DNA from: Streptomyces hirsutus
GTDB lineage: Bacteria > Actinomycetota > Actinomycetes > Streptomycetales > Streptomycetaceae
Assembly: GCF_001418415.1 (NCBI RefSeq)
Contig: NZ_LIQT01000093.1
Coordinates: forward strand, 1 to 43,878
DNA length: 43,878 nt
Direction of reading: 5' to 3'
Shown: piece after piece, positions 23,752-32,496 of the stretch
Layout of the letters: every line of letters starts with the position of its first letter
Position numbering within the stretch: the first letter of the stretch is position 1
Translations under genes and position numbers: made by a program
The notes under the pieces: model-generated
The model's input: only the letters and a program-made list of their open reading frames with translations
Told to the model about the DNA's origin: nothing
The model's database searches: none

Positions 23752-23770
23752 AGCGGAACACTGTTCCGCT
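23752..23770. promoter_or_regulatory. 19-bp perfect palindrome of operator type
   Basis: AGCGGAACA and its exact complement TGTTCCGCT flank a single central C. Size and symmetry fit a dimeric repressor site. It lies between the convergent YchJ and gntR genes, so its target is unclear. Confidence 0.45.
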
Positions 23771-23801
23771 TAGCAACCAGGACAACGCTCCGTTCGCCGG
23801 C

Positions 23802-23835
23802 GCGGCCGGAGCCGGACGCTTCCGGCTCCGGCCGC
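23802..23835. terminator. 15-bp perfect hairpin between YchJ gene and gntR
   Basis: GCGGCCGGAGCCGGA (23802-23816) pairs exactly with 23821-23835, four-base loop. It can end transcripts from both sides. Confidence 0.85.
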
Positions 23836-23885
23836 CCTGGTCTCCGTCGGCCGGACGAGGCGACGCCCCGACGCGGCCCGGCCGG

Positions 23886-24587
23886 TCACGGCGCCAGGAT
23901 ATCCAGTTCCTGGAGGGCACCCACGGTGATCTCGCGGGTCAGCTTCTCCGCGCGGGCGGCGTCGCGCTCGCGGACCGCTTCGGCGACCTGGACGTGCAGG
24001 GTGACCGCGGCCGGGTCGGGGTCGTCGAACATCACGTCGTGATGGGTGCGGCCGGCCAGGACCTCGGCGACGACGTCGCCGAGGCGGGCGAACATGTCGT
24101 TGCCGGACGCGGTGAGGATCACCCGGTGGAAGGCCATGTCGTGGAAGAGGTACCCCTCCAGCCGGTGGCCGCGCGAGTTGGCGACCATGCCGAGGGCGCA
24201 CTCGGTGAGTTCGGCGCACTGCTCGGCGGTGGCGTTGCGGGCGGCGAGCCCCGCCGCGACCGGTTCGACGGCCGAGCGCAGCACCGTGAGCGAGCGCAGT
24301 TGCCGGGGGCGGTCCGCACCGGCCAGTCGCCAGCGGATGACCTGGGGGTCGTACACGTTCCAGTCGCAGGCCGGGCGGACCGTGACGCCCACGCGGCGCC
24401 GGGACTCGACCAGGCGCATGGACTCCAGGACGCGCACCACTTCACGCATCACGGAGCGCGACACCTCGAAACGCTGGGCGAGTTCGTCGGTGCGCAGGAC
24501 GCTCCCGGGCGGGTATGCGCCCGCCGTGATCTCGGGGCCGAGGGTGTCCAGTACGTGGCCGTGCAGTCCCCGGCCCGTGTTGCTCAT
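23886..24587 (-). CDS. gntR: GntR/FadR-type regulator of gluconate genes
   Basis: A 233-residue GntR-family repressor. The winged helix covers about 8-70 (YPPGSVLRTDELAQRFEVSR, then VMREVVRVLESMRLVE). A C-terminal FCD effector domain has an acidic/His metal-binding set (LFHDMAFHRVILTASGN ... HVQVAEAVRERD). It diverges from gntK-gntP, so it is expected to repress them and itself with gluconate or a phosphorylated form as inducer. The ATG at 24587 gives the family N-terminus. The S. coelicolor equivalent region has the same order, from memory. Confidence 0.9.
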   Translation of the reverse strand: MSNTGRGLHGHVLDTLGPEITAGAYPPGSVLRTDELAQRFEVSRSVMREVVRVLESMRLVESRRRVGVTVRPACDWNVYDPQVIRWRLAGADRPRQLRSLTVLRSAVEPVAAGLAARNATAEQCAELTECALGMVANSRGHRLEGYLFHDMAFHRVILTASGNDMFARLGDVVAEVLAGRTHHDVMFDDPDPAAVTLHVQVAEAVRERDAARAEKLTREITVGALQELDILAP

Positions 24588-24724
24588 GCACTCAGAGTAC
24601 GGGGCGGATCACCGGAACCAAAGGTCAGACTTATTCATCACAAGGTCTTGTTTTTGTCGTACCTTTAGGTTTCAGTTGCCTCGACATCAGGTTGTCGACG
24701 ACGACAGCAGACAGTGAGGCAGCG
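24588..24724. promoter_or_regulatory. gntR-gntK divergent control region
   Basis: The 137-base spacer is markedly AT-rich around 24618-24662 compared with the surroundings. It contains AAGGTCAGACTT and CAAGGTCTTG within 30 bases, and TTGTCGACGA at 24692-24701, which resembles the TnGTnnACnA core bound by FadR-type GntR proteins. Which of these is the operator cannot be decided by eye. Confidence 0.4.
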
Positions 24725-25243
24725 ATGAACACCCCCCATGTCGTAGTGGTCATGGGCGTCGCGGGCACCGGCAAGACCACCATCGGTCCCCTGCTCGCGG
24801 CCCGGTACGGCGTCCCGTACGCCGAGGGCGACGACTTCCACCCGCCGGCCAACATCGCCAAGATGTCGGCGGGCACCCCGCTCGACGACGAGGACCGTTG
24901 GCCCTGGCTGGACGCCATCGGCGAGTGGGCGCACGGACGTGCCGGACTCGGCGGGGTGGTCAGCTCCTCGGCGCTGAAGCGGTCGTACCGCGACCGGCTG
25001 CGGGCTGCGGCACCCGGCGTGGTCTTCGTCCACCTCACCGGTGACCGCGCGCTCATCGAGGACCGGATGTCGCACCGCGAGGGGCACTTCATGCCCACGG
25101 CCCTGCTCGACTCCCAATTCGCCACGCTCCAGCCGCTGGAGCCGGACGAGGCCGGGGTCGCCGTGGAGGTCTCGGGCAGCCCCGAGGAGATCACCGAGCA
25201 GGCGGTCGCCGCCCTCGCGAACCTCTCCGGGGCGACCTCGTAG
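24725..25243 (+). CDS. gntK: gluconokinase
   Basis: A 172-residue gluconokinase converting gluconate to 6-phosphogluconate with ATP, feeding the pentose phosphate pathway. The P-loop is GVAGTGKT at 11-18. EGDDFHPPANIAKM with the substrate-binding His/Asp follows, then SSSALKRSYRDRLR and the lid region SHREGHFMPTALLDSQF, all typical of the family. The ATG at 24725 has GAGG five bases upstream; an upstream in-frame ATG at 24692 lacks this. It is followed by gntP after 150 bases and divergent from gntR. Confidence 0.95.
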   Translation: MNTPHVVVVMGVAGTGKTTIGPLLAARYGVPYAEGDDFHPPANIAKMSAGTPLDDEDRWPWLDAIGEWAHGRAGLGGVVSSSALKRSYRDRLRAAAPGVVFVHLTGDRALIEDRMSHREGHFMPTALLDSQFATLQPLEPDEAGVAVEVSGSPEEITEQAVAALANLSGATS

Positions 25244-25393
25244 CTGCCGGCCGAAGTCGCCTTCGCCGGTCGGCCCCCTTCCGTCCGAGCCGACTCCGCC
25301 TGCCGCTGCCGGACCCCATGAACCCCGGGACGCCCCCATCGCCCCGGTCCTCTCCCTGATTTTCTTCCTCCCCGTACTCACAAGGAATTCACC

Positions 25394-26791
25394 GTGACCA
25401 GTCTCAGTGTCGAGATGCTGGCAGCGGACGTACCCGAGTCCATCACCTCGGCCGGCCACGCACAGCTGGGCATCGCAGTCCTGGCGGGTATCGCCGTCAT
25501 CGTTCTGCTCATCACCAAATTCAAGCTGCACGCCTTCCTGGCGCTGACCATCGGTTCGCTGGCGCTCGGCGCGTTCGCCGGGGCGCCGCTGGACAAGGTC
25601 ATCACCAGTTTCAGCACGGGCCTCGGTTCCACCGTCGCCGGTGTCGGCGTGCTCATCGCCCTCGGAGCGATCCTCGGCAAGATGCTCGCCGACTCGGGCG
25701 GCGCCGACCAGATCGTCGACACGATCCTCGCCAGGGCCAAGGGCCGCACCATGCCGTGGGCGATGGTGCTGATCGCCTCGGTGATCGGTCTGCCGCTGTT
25801 CTTCGAGGTCGGCGTCGTCCTGCTGATCCCGGTCGTGCTGATCGTCGCCAAGCGCGGCAACTACTCGCTGATGCGGATCGGCATCCCGGCGCTCGCCGGT
25901 CTGTCCGTGATGCACGGCCTGGTGCCTCCGCACCCCGGCCCGCTGGTCGCGATCGACGCGCTCGACGCCAACCTCGGCGTGACGCTCGCGCTGGGTGTGC
26001 TCATCGCCATCCCGACGGTGATCATCGCCGGTCCGGTCTTCTCCAAGTACGCCGCCCGCTGGGTGGACGTCCCCGCCCCGGACCGGATGATCCCGCAGCG
26101 CCCCTCCGAGGACCTGGAGAAGCGTCCCGGGTTCGGTCCGACGCTGGCGACCATTCTGCTGCCGGTCGTGCTGATGCTGGGCAGGGCCCTGGTCGAGATC
26201 GTCGTCGACAACCCGGAGAACGGCGTTCAGCGCGTGTTCAACGTCATCGGCTCCCCGATGATCGCCCTGCTCGCGTCCGTGCTCCTCGGCATCTTCACGC
26301 TGGTCCTGCCCGCCGGATTCAGCAAGGAGCGGATCTCGGGACTGGTCGAGAAGGGACTCGCCCCGATCGCGGGCATCCTGCTCATCGTCGGCGCCGGCGG
26401 CGGCTTCAAGCAGACGCTGATCGACTCGGGCGTCGGCCAGATGATCCTCGACATCTCCGCGGACTGGGCGATACCGGCCCTGCTGCTCGGCTGGCTGATC
26501 GCGGTGGCGATCCGGCTGGCGACCGGTTCCGCGACCGTGGCGACCATCTCGGCGGCCGGCCTGGTGGCACCGCTGGCGGCCGACCTGTCGACCACGCACG
26601 CCGCCCTGCTGGTGCTGGCCATCGGCGCCGGCTCGGTCTTCTTCAGCCATGTCAACGACGCCGGCTTCTGGCTGGTGAAGGAGTACTTCGGACTGAGCGT
26701 CGGCCAGACCATCAAGACCTGGTCGGTGATGGAGACGATCATCTCGGTGGTCGCCGGAGCGCTGGTGCTGCTGCTGTCGTTGGTCATTTAG
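25394..26791 (+). CDS. gntP: GntP family gluconate permease
   Basis: A 465-residue polytopic inner-membrane symporter of the GntP family (about 12 helices). Characteristic segments are FKLHAFLALTIGSLALG near the start, GLPLFFEVGVVLLIPV, the loop GLVPPHPGPLVAID and ATGSATVATISAAG. It should import gluconate with protons for the adjacent gluconokinase. The GTG at 25394 follows AAGGAA. It ends at a long hairpin shared with the convergent cytochrome gene. Confidence 0.94.
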   Translation: MTSLSVEMLAADVPESITSAGHAQLGIAVLAGIAVIVLLITKFKLHAFLALTIGSLALGAFAGAPLDKVITSFSTGLGSTVAGVGVLIALGAILGKMLADSGGADQIVDTILARAKGRTMPWAMVLIASVIGLPLFFEVGVVLLIPVVLIVAKRGNYSLMRIGIPALAGLSVMHGLVPPHPGPLVAIDALDANLGVTLALGVLIAIPTVIIAGPVFSKYAARWVDVPAPDRMIPQRPSEDLEKRPGFGPTLATILLPVVLMLGRALVEIVVDNPENGVQRVFNVIGSPMIALLASVLLGIFTLVLPAGFSKERISGLVEKGLAPIAGILLIVGAGGGFKQTLIDSGVGQMILDISADWAIPALLLGWLIAVAIRLATGSATVATISAAGLVAPLAADLSTTHAALLVLAIGAGSVFFSHVNDAGFWLVKEYFGLSVGQTIKTWSVMETIISVVAGALVLLLSLVI

Positions 26792-26867
26792 CTGATCACC
26801 GAAGCGGGTCACCGAGGCCGGTCACCACAGCCGGTCGTCCGGCTGATCACCTGACCGACCGTCCGAT

Positions 26868-26915
26868 ACGGCCGCGACCGCGGCACCGCCCACGCGGTGC
26901 CGCGGTCGCGGCCGT
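26868..26915. terminator. 22-bp perfect hairpin, bidirectional
   Basis: Arms 26868-26889 and 26894-26915 are exact complements over 22 bases with a four-base loop. This is the longest perfect stem in the window, located between gntP (ends 26791) and the cytochrome b gene (ends 26927). Confidence 0.9.
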
Positions 26916-26926
26916 TCGCCCTGTGC

Positions 26927-27559
26927 TCAGGGCCGCCACAGCGGGTGCTCGCGCCGCGCCCAGTCCCGGCCGACGGTTCCGGTGCGCATGCCCCGGCGGG
27001 CCTCCGGGTCGGCCAGGGCCATGCCGACATGGCCGGCGAGGACGATGCCGAGGGTGAGCGCCAGCCAGTCGTGGACGAAGGTCGCGCTGGTGCGCCACAC
27101 CAGCGGGGTGAGGTGGGTGAACCACATCATCAGGCCGGTGCCGAGCATCACCAGCGTGGCACCGGCGATCCAGGCCGTGTAGATCTTCTGTCCGGCGTTG
27201 AACTTGCCGGCCGGCCGCCGCGAGGGGCTTTTGTCGCGGCGCAGCGCGGCCCGCAGCCACGTGCGGTCGTGCGGGCCGAAACGGTTCAGGCGGCCCAGGT
27301 CGGCACGGAAGGCCCGGGAGAGCAGTCCGGCCAGGGCCGGCCCCGGCAGCGCGAGCCCGGACCACTGGTGGACGGTGACCACCAGGGCGCGGCGCCCGAC
27401 CGACTGGGCGAGCTGGGGGACGTACAGGCAGGCGGCGGTGAACACGCAGAGGCCCATCAGCACGGCCGTGGTGCGGTGCACCCACCGCACGGTGCGGGTG
27501 AAGCGCGGGACGCCGGTGGCACCGGTGGCGGTGGGCGGCAGGTCAGTTCGTGGGCTCAT
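26927..27559 (-). CDS. cytochrome b/b6-type membrane protein, partner of the oxidoreductase
   Basis: A 210-residue membrane protein with four or five helices and histidines placed to bind b hemes: VRWVHRTTAVLMGLCVFTAA, VTVHQWSGLALPGP, an IAGATLVMLGTGLMMWFTH helix and FVHDWLALTLGIVLAGHVG. It likely passes electrons from the quinone pool to the molybdopterin protein encoded immediately upstream. The ATG at 27559 overlaps the end of that gene by 17 bases, so they are coupled. Confidence 0.85.
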   Translation of the reverse strand: MSPRTDLPPTATGATGVPRFTRTVRWVHRTTAVLMGLCVFTAACLYVPQLAQSVGRRALVVTVHQWSGLALPGPALAGLLSRAFRADLGRLNRFGPHDRTWLRAALRRDKSPSRRPAGKFNAGQKIYTAWIAGATLVMLGTGLMMWFTHLTPLVWRTSATFVHDWLALTLGIVLAGHVGMALADPEARRGMRTGTVGRDWARREHPLWRP

Positions 27560-28319
27560 CGTCGCGTCCGTTCGAGCGGCCGACCCAGGCGTCGATGTCG
27601 TAGCCGCGCTCCTCCCAGTAGCCGGGTTCGACGTCCTCGGTGACGGTGATGCCGGAGAGCCACTTGGCCGACTTGTAGAAGTACATGGGGGCGACGTAGA
27701 GGCGGACCGGGCCACCGTGGGCGTGGCCCAGATCCTCGTCCTGCATGCGCAGGGCGACCAGGACGTCCGCCCGGCGGGCCTGGGCGAGGGTGAGGCTCTC
27801 CGAGTAGGCGCCGTCGAAGCAGGTGAAGCGCACCGCCCCGGCCGTGGCGCGCACGCCCGCCGCGTCCAGGAGCCGGGACAGGCGCACCCCCTCGAACGGG
27901 GTGCGGGGCACCCGCCAGCCGGTGACGCACTGGACGTCGCGGACCATGCGGGTCTGCGGCAGGGCCCTGAGGTCGGCGAGGGTGTAGGCGCGGGGACGGT
28001 CGACCAGGCCGTCGACGGTGAGGCGGTAGGTCCCGGCGCTCTTCCGCGGGACGGACGAGGTGACGGAGTAGTAGCGGAAGCCGCCGCCGTTCGGGAGCAG
28101 TCCGGTCAGGCCGGTGGGGTCCTTGTCGGACGCTCCGGCGAGGAAGGACTCCAGGCCGCGCTGGAGTCCGGGGGCGGCGGCCACGCCGAGGGCGCCGAGT
28201 CCGAGGGTGCCCAGGAAGACACGGCGGCCGATGGGCCTGCCCCGGCCGTCGGGCGCCGCCTCGTCCGGCTGTTCGCGTGCTTCCGGCCGTTCCCGGCTTT
28301 CCGGTCGTTCGGAGTTCAC
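27543..28319 (-). CDS. Tat-exported molybdopterin-dependent oxidoreductase (YedY/MsrP-like)
   Basis: A 258-residue sulfite-oxidase-fold protein. A twin-arginine signal lies at about 32-50 (GRRVFLGTLG then an Ala-rich stretch). The Moco core follows (FRYYSVTSSVPRKSAGTYRL). Cys131 in VRDVQCVTGW is the molybdenum ligand of the family. The C-terminal part has HGGPVRLYVAPMYFYKSAKWL. It should be folded with cofactor in the cytoplasm and exported by Tat to work with the membrane cytochrome. The GTG at 28319 is chosen by the Tat signal position; its ribosome binding site is weak. Substrate is unknown; MsrP relatives reduce methionine sulfoxide. Confidence 0.87.
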   Translation of the reverse strand: MNSERPESRERPEAREQPDEAAPDGRGRPIGRRVFLGTLGLGALGVAAAPGLQRGLESFLAGASDKDPTGLTGLLPNGGGFRYYSVTSSVPRKSAGTYRLTVDGLVDRPRAYTLADLRALPQTRMVRDVQCVTGWRVPRTPFEGVRLSRLLDAAGVRATAGAVRFTCFDGAYSESLTLAQARRADVLVALRMQDEDLGHAHGGPVRLYVAPMYFYKSAKWLSGITVTEDVEPGYWEERGYDIDAWVGRSNGRDDEPTN

Positions 28320-28331
28320 TGTTCCATTCGA

Positions 28332-28368
28332 GCACCCGCGTCCCGTGGGGACCAGGGTTCGCGGGTGC
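28332..28368 (-). terminator. 9-bp hairpin in the gap after the APC permease
   Basis: GCACCCGCG (28332-28340) pairs with CGCGGGTGC (28360-28368) over a 19-base loop, about 65 bases beyond the permease stop. The long loop makes the call tentative. A second small stem CCGCAC/GTGCGG is at 28416-28431. Confidence 0.45.
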
Positions 28369-28432
28369 CCGTCGGACTTCCGTAAGCTTCCCGGCCGCGC
28401 GGCGGGCTGCCCCGTCCGCACTCCGGTGCGGG

Positions 28433-29983
28433 CTACGGCGTGCGCTCGGCTTCCTTGTCCAGTTGGAACGCCTCGTTGCCGAGCCCGATCCGGGCGTGCG
28501 TCCCGGGGGCGCGGGAGCGCAGGACCAGGCCCTGGACCAGGCCGGCGACGAGGGCCAGCCCGATGATGCCGGGCAGCAGCAGGCTCAGGACGGAGCCGGG
28601 GCCGGCGCCGACGAGCACGTCGAAGTCCTTGACGGTGTAGCCGGCGATCACGGCCAGGGCGAGGCCCGCCAGCGCCGAGGTGACCAGCCGCCAGGCCTGG
28701 GCGCCCGCGGCACCGCGGCGGACGAAGAAGACCACGACGGACAGCGAGGCGATCGCCATCAGGACGATCACGCCGAGCGCGCCGATGTTGCCGAACCAGG
28801 TGAACAGGTGCAGGACGGGTGCGGTCGGGTCGCCGGCCGGCTTGTCGTCGGTGACCGCGAAGGCGAGGACGAGCACCGCGGCGATGCCCGTCTGGAGCAG
28901 CGACCCGGTGCCGGGGGCTCCGCTGGTGCCGGTGGTGCGGCCGAAGGCGGAGGGCAGCAGGCCCTCGCGGCCCATGGCGAAGGCGTACCGGGCGACGACG
29001 TTGTGGAAGCTGAGCATGGCGGCGAACATGCCGGTGACGAAGAGGATGTGCAGGACGTCCGTGAAGGTGCCGCCGAGCCGGGACTCGGTGAGGAAGAACA
29101 GCAGTCCCGCGCTCTGCTCCTGCGAGGTGGCGACGATGCCCGCGGGACCGGTGGCGACGGTGAGGGCCCAGCTGCTGATCGCGAAGAACACGGCGACGCC
29201 CGTGACGGCCAGGAACATCACGCGCGGCACCAGGACGTGCGGCCTGCTGGTCTCCTCGGCGTACACCGGGGCCTGTTCGAAGCCGAGGAAGGCCGCGATG
29301 CAGAAGCACAGGGCGGTGCCGACGCCGGCGCCGGTGAGGGTGTCCGGGTTGAAGGCGTGCAGCGACAGCCCTTCCTTGCCCGGGTCGGCGATGGCGGCGA
29401 TGTCGAAGACGACGACCAGGAGCACCTCGATGACCAGCAGGACGCCGAGCACGCGCGCGTTCACGTCGATCTTCAGCCAGCCCAGCGCGCCGACGGCGGC
29501 GAGGGCCACCAGCGACGGTATCCACCAGGCGACCTCGAGGTCGGCGTAGGTGGCGAAGAGTCCCGACACCTCGAAGCCGAAGATGCCGTAGATGCCGACC
29601 TGGAGGGCGTTGTAGGCGACCAGCGCGACCATCGCGGCGCCCGCGCCGGCGGTGCCGCCGAGGCCGCGGGAGATGTACGCGTAGAAGGCTCCGGCGTTGT
29701 GGACGTGCCGGCTCATCTCGGCGTATCCGAGGCTGAACAGCACCAGCACGACGCCGAGGACGACGAAGAGCAGCGGCTGGCCCACGATGCCCATCACCGC
29801 GAATGTGGTGGGCATGACACCCGCGACCACCATGAGGGGAGCGGTCGCGGCGAGCACGGAGAGCAGCAGACCGCCCGTGCCGAGACGGTCGGCACGCAGG
29901 GCGCGCTCCTGCCCCTTGAAGGTGCTGATGCCGTCCGCTGCGGATCTGCTCGTGCGCGCACTGCGCGAACTGTCCGTCGTCAT
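28433..29983 (-). CDS. APC superfamily amino acid permease
   Basis: A 516-residue permease with about 12 hydrophobic helices. The first helix LLLSVLAATAPLMVVAGVMP, the glycine-rich NAGAFYAYISRGLGG segment and AFLGFEQAPVYAEE in helix 6 are classic for the amino acid/polyamine/organocation family. The C-terminal tail (about 485-516) is hydrophilic. The amino acid carried cannot be read from sequence. It is single-gene on its strand; the next upstream gene ends 91 bases before. Confidence 0.92.
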   Translation of the reverse strand: MTTDSSRSARTSRSAADGISTFKGQERALRADRLGTGGLLLSVLAATAPLMVVAGVMPTTFAVMGIVGQPLLFVVLGVVLVLFSLGYAEMSRHVHNAGAFYAYISRGLGGTAGAGAAMVALVAYNALQVGIYGIFGFEVSGLFATYADLEVAWWIPSLVALAAVGALGWLKIDVNARVLGVLLVIEVLLVVVFDIAAIADPGKEGLSLHAFNPDTLTGAGVGTALCFCIAAFLGFEQAPVYAEETSRPHVLVPRVMFLAVTGVAVFFAISSWALTVATGPAGIVATSQEQSAGLLFFLTESRLGGTFTDVLHILFVTGMFAAMLSFHNVVARYAFAMGREGLLPSAFGRTTGTSGAPGTGSLLQTGIAAVLVLAFAVTDDKPAGDPTAPVLHLFTWFGNIGALGVIVLMAIASLSVVVFFVRRGAAGAQAWRLVTSALAGLALAVIAGYTVKDFDVLVGAGPGSVLSLLLPGIIGLALVAGLVQGLVLRSRAPGTHARIGLGNEAFQLDKEAERTP

Positions 29984-30074
29984 CGGGAGAACCGTCCTTG
30001 GGTCGGGAGTGGGAGCTGCGCGGTGGGTGGAGCGTGGCGGGTGGAGCGGGCCGGGTTCCGCGGGGTCGCGGGGG

Positions 30075-31124
30075 TCACCCGGTGCCGAGGGCGGCGATCC
30101 GCGCGGTGCGGAAAGCGGTGAGCGGGTCGCGGTCCGGGTACGACCAGGGGACCGGGGTGACCTTGTCGCCGATCCGGTGGAACAGGGCGGCGGCCTCGGC
30201 GCCCCGGCCCTCGCAGACCTTGGCGTGGGCGAGGAAGTTCAGGTCGATCAGGCGGCGCGGATGCTCTTCGTGCTCCCACTCCAGCCACCAGTCGAAGGCG
30301 GCCTTCATCACCTGCCGGGCACGGCGGCCCGCCCAGTGGCCGGATGCGGCCGGGTCGGCGCGCTCGTGACCGGCGGCGGCGAGGGCGCGGTAGCGCTCGG
30401 CGTGCGCGATGACCGGCAGGATCGCCAGGGGCGAGTCCGCGGGCGCCTGCTCCGCGGACCAGTTGGCGAAGTCGTAGACCTCGTGCAGCGGGTCCGGGCC
30501 CGCCTCCAACCGGCGTTCGGCGAGCCAGGCGACCACCAGATGGTGGGCGTGGTGGTGGTCCGCGTACCGGGAGCGGATCTGCTCGAAGACGCGGACCGCG
30601 TCGCCGTCGGCCCCCTGGGCGCACTCCAGCAGGAGCAGGCCGAGCCAGGGGGTGGGGTCGGCGGGCAGCACGGTGGCGGCCCGGTGGCAGGCCTCGCGCG
30701 CGCGGTCGGGCTTGTCCTTGCCGCGCAGGGCGCGCCGCACCTGGGCCAGGGCGAGCAGGACGGCCCCGTCCCCGGAGTCGGGTTCGGCGAGCAGCCAGTC
30801 GCGGGCCCAGGCGGCGCAGGTGGACTCCCGGGCGAGCACCGTGATCCGGTGGCCGCGGCGGTCCCAGTCGTCCCCCGTGCGCACCAACAACGAGCGGCTG
30901 TTCTGCCACCGGCCCTGTGCCAGCGCGGCTCGCGCGGCGACGAGTTCTTCGTCGTCGAGGGCCTCGTCGAAGGCCTGTGCCGCCCGTCTGCGGACACGGC
31001 CGAGGGGAGGCGGGGGTGGGGGCACCGCGGACTTCCTCACGCGCTCTTCTTGTGGTCGTCGGCTCACGACGGGTGGTCGGTACGGCAGTGGTCGGCTGCC
31101 GATTGCCATGAGCCGATCACTCAC
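30075..31124 (-). CDS. conserved hypothetical, helical-repeat (TPR-like) protein
   Basis: A 349-residue protein without a named family known to me. After a basic and polyproline N-terminus (AVPPPPPPLGRVRRRAAQAF) come repeated helical pairs with Ala/Leu/Trp/Arg spacing (AAWARDWLLAEPDSGDGAVL; REACHRAATVLPADPTPWLG; VFEQIRSRYADHHHAHHLVV). These look like TPR-type repeats, suggesting a protein-interaction role. No signal peptide or membrane segment. The GTG at 31124 is possible; the ATG at 31109 is an alternative. It diverges from the DMT transporter gene across 427 bases holding a large hairpin element. Confidence 0.7.
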   Translation of the reverse strand: MSDRLMAIGSRPLPYRPPVVSRRPQEERVRKSAVPPPPPPLGRVRRRAAQAFDEALDDEELVAARAALAQGRWQNSRSLLVRTGDDWDRRGHRITVLARESTCAAWARDWLLAEPDSGDGAVLLALAQVRRALRGKDKPDRAREACHRAATVLPADPTPWLGLLLLECAQGADGDAVRVFEQIRSRYADHHHAHHLVVAWLAERRLEAGPDPLHEVYDFANWSAEQAPADSPLAILPVIAHAERYRALAAAGHERADPAASGHWAGRRARQVMKAAFDWWLEWEHEEHPRRLIDLNFLAHAKVCEGRGAEAAALFHRIGDKVTPVPWSYPDRDPLTAFRTARIAALGTG

Positions 31125-31551
31125 AGCAAACCGTCAGCCAACAGATCACGTCAAGGGCGCCCCATGCATTACACGCGTCAACTGCGTTCACAAACAGGCG
31201 ACTTGTGAAGCCCCGAGCCGAAAGGTCACGCAGGCGGCGTGAGGCGGCCGGTATTCCCCGCGCCCCGGACGGAGGCGTCGCGGGCGAGTGGTGGCCAGTG
31301 CCCCGGCAGGCGATGTTCGCCCGTCAAGGAGCGGCGTCCGGTGCGTGCTCTCGGCGTGCCGGCCGGAAGTCCTCGTACTGGACGTACTTGGACTTTCGGC
31401 CGGTGCGGCGAAGGGGGTACCTCCCTGCTCGAGCGAAGCCGAGAGCTCGGGGGCGCGTGCCGGGCGTCGCGACGGGGCGAACATCGCCTGTTGGGGCACT
31501 AGAGTCGGCCTCACGCGTCCGTCACCCCGCACGATCATCGAGGTACGCAGC
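31125..31551. other. 427-base divergent intergenic region
   Basis: No gene is visible. It contains the long hairpin element (31298-31499), immediately followed by TAGAGT at 31500-31505, a plausible -10 box for the DMT transporter. GAGG at 31540-31543 is that gene's ribosome binding site. The left part (31125-31297), nearest the TPR-like gene, shows no clear signal. Confidence 0.6.
31298..31499. repeat. 202-bp imperfect inverted repeat (MITE-like or structured intergenic element)
   Basis: The left end starts GTGCCCCGGCAGGCGATG and the right end, read inward from 31499, starts GTGCCCCAACAGGCGATG. Over the terminal 28 bases only two substitutions and one extra base separate them. Pairing resumes inside: GCGGCGTCCGGTGCGTGC with its counterpart on the right, CTCTCGGC on both arms, and the central CCGGCCGGAAGTCC against GGACTTTCGGCCGG (13 of 14). 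The whole unit can therefore fold into one long stem. It has no open frame of its own. The right arm includes GGGGGTACCTCCC and CTCGAGCGAAGCCGAGAG, sequence I recall as common between Streptomyces genes. Confidence 0.8.
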
Positions 31552-32445
31552 GTGTCGGTTCCGGTACTGGTACTCGCCGTGAGTGCCGCGTGCTGCCTGG
31601 GCTTCGGTTTCGTCCTCCAGCAGAACGCGGCGCAGCGGGCACCGCTCGGTGATTTCCTCTCCCCCCGGCTCCTTCTCGACCTGATGAAGGTGCCCCGCTG
31701 GCTGGGCGGCATGGCCCTCATGGTGGCCGGCATGGCACTCGGCGCGGCGGCCCTGGGCCACGGCGAGCTGTCGCTGGTGGAGCCGCTGCTGGCGACGAAC
31801 CTGCTGTTCGCGCTGACGCTCTCCCGGCACCAGACGGGCCAGTCCCTGGGCCTCCAGGGCTGGGCGGGCCTCGCGCTGCTCGCCGGCGGGGTGACCGCGT
31901 TCGTCGTCGCGGGACAGCCGACGGGCGGCCGTGCGCTCACGGATCCGCTGCGGCACTGGCTGATCATCGGCGGCACGGTCGGGCTGGCCATGCTGCTCAC
32001 GGGGTGCGCCAAGCGGTCCCGGCTCACCGTGGGTCCGGCACTGCTGGCGCTGGCCGCGGGCCTGCTCTACGGCGTGCAGGACGCGCTGACCCGGGTGAGC
32101 GGGCAGCGCTTCACCGACGGGGGCCTCGCGGGGCTGCTGAGCGGATGGCAGCCGTACGCGGTGCTGGCGCTGGGTGTGACGGGGCTGGTGCTCGTGCAGA
32201 GCGCCTTCGAGACCGCGCCCCTGCGGATGTCCCTGCCGGCCCTGACCGCGGCCCAGCCGCTGGCCGGGATCGCCTGCGGCGTCGGCTTCCTCGGGGACCG
32301 GTTGCGCACCGACACGGGGGCGCTGGCCTGGGAGGCGTGCGGGCTCGCGGCGATCGTCGTGGGCATCGTGCTGCTGGGACTGCATCCCGCGATGCCGCCG
32401 GGGGTGGCCAAGACCGCGCACATGGGCGATGTGCGGATGGGATGA
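31552..32445 (+). CDS. DMT superfamily (EamA-like) transporter
   Basis: A 297-residue protein with about ten hydrophobic helices in two halves, fitting the drug/metabolite transporter superfamily. The first helix is VSVPVLVLAVSAACCLGFGF, with SLVEPLLATNLLFALTLSR in the middle and LPALTAAQPLAGIACGV near the end, typical of the SLC35/EamA type. The substrate is unknown. The GTG at 31552 is chosen because GAGG lies eight bases upstream and the first helix starts there. Confidence 0.85.
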   Translation: MSVPVLVLAVSAACCLGFGFVLQQNAAQRAPLGDFLSPRLLLDLMKVPRWLGGMALMVAGMALGAAALGHGELSLVEPLLATNLLFALTLSRHQTGQSLGLQGWAGLALLAGGVTAFVVAGQPTGGRALTDPLRHWLIIGGTVGLAMLLTGCAKRSRLTVGPALLALAAGLLYGVQDALTRVSGQRFTDGGLAGLLSGWQPYAVLALGVTGLVLVQSAFETAPLRMSLPALTAAQPLAGIACGVGFLGDRLRTDTGALAWEACGLAAIVVGIVLLGLHPAMPPGVAKTAHMGDVRMG

Positions 32446-32496
32446 GCGGTCGGGCCCGCGCCGGGCGAGGACCGGCGCCACTGCTTGGATGGCCGT

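Noticed and set aside
23752..23770. LexA (SOS) box reading of the GGAACACTGTTCC palindrome
   Set aside because: The spacing between GAAC and GTTC is three bases, whereas actinobacterial LexA sites have four.
28320..29525. Extension of the molybdopterin oxidoreductase frame far upstream
   Set aside because: The Tat signal marks the real N-terminus near 28319, and the upstream part lies in the APC permease gene in the wrong frame.
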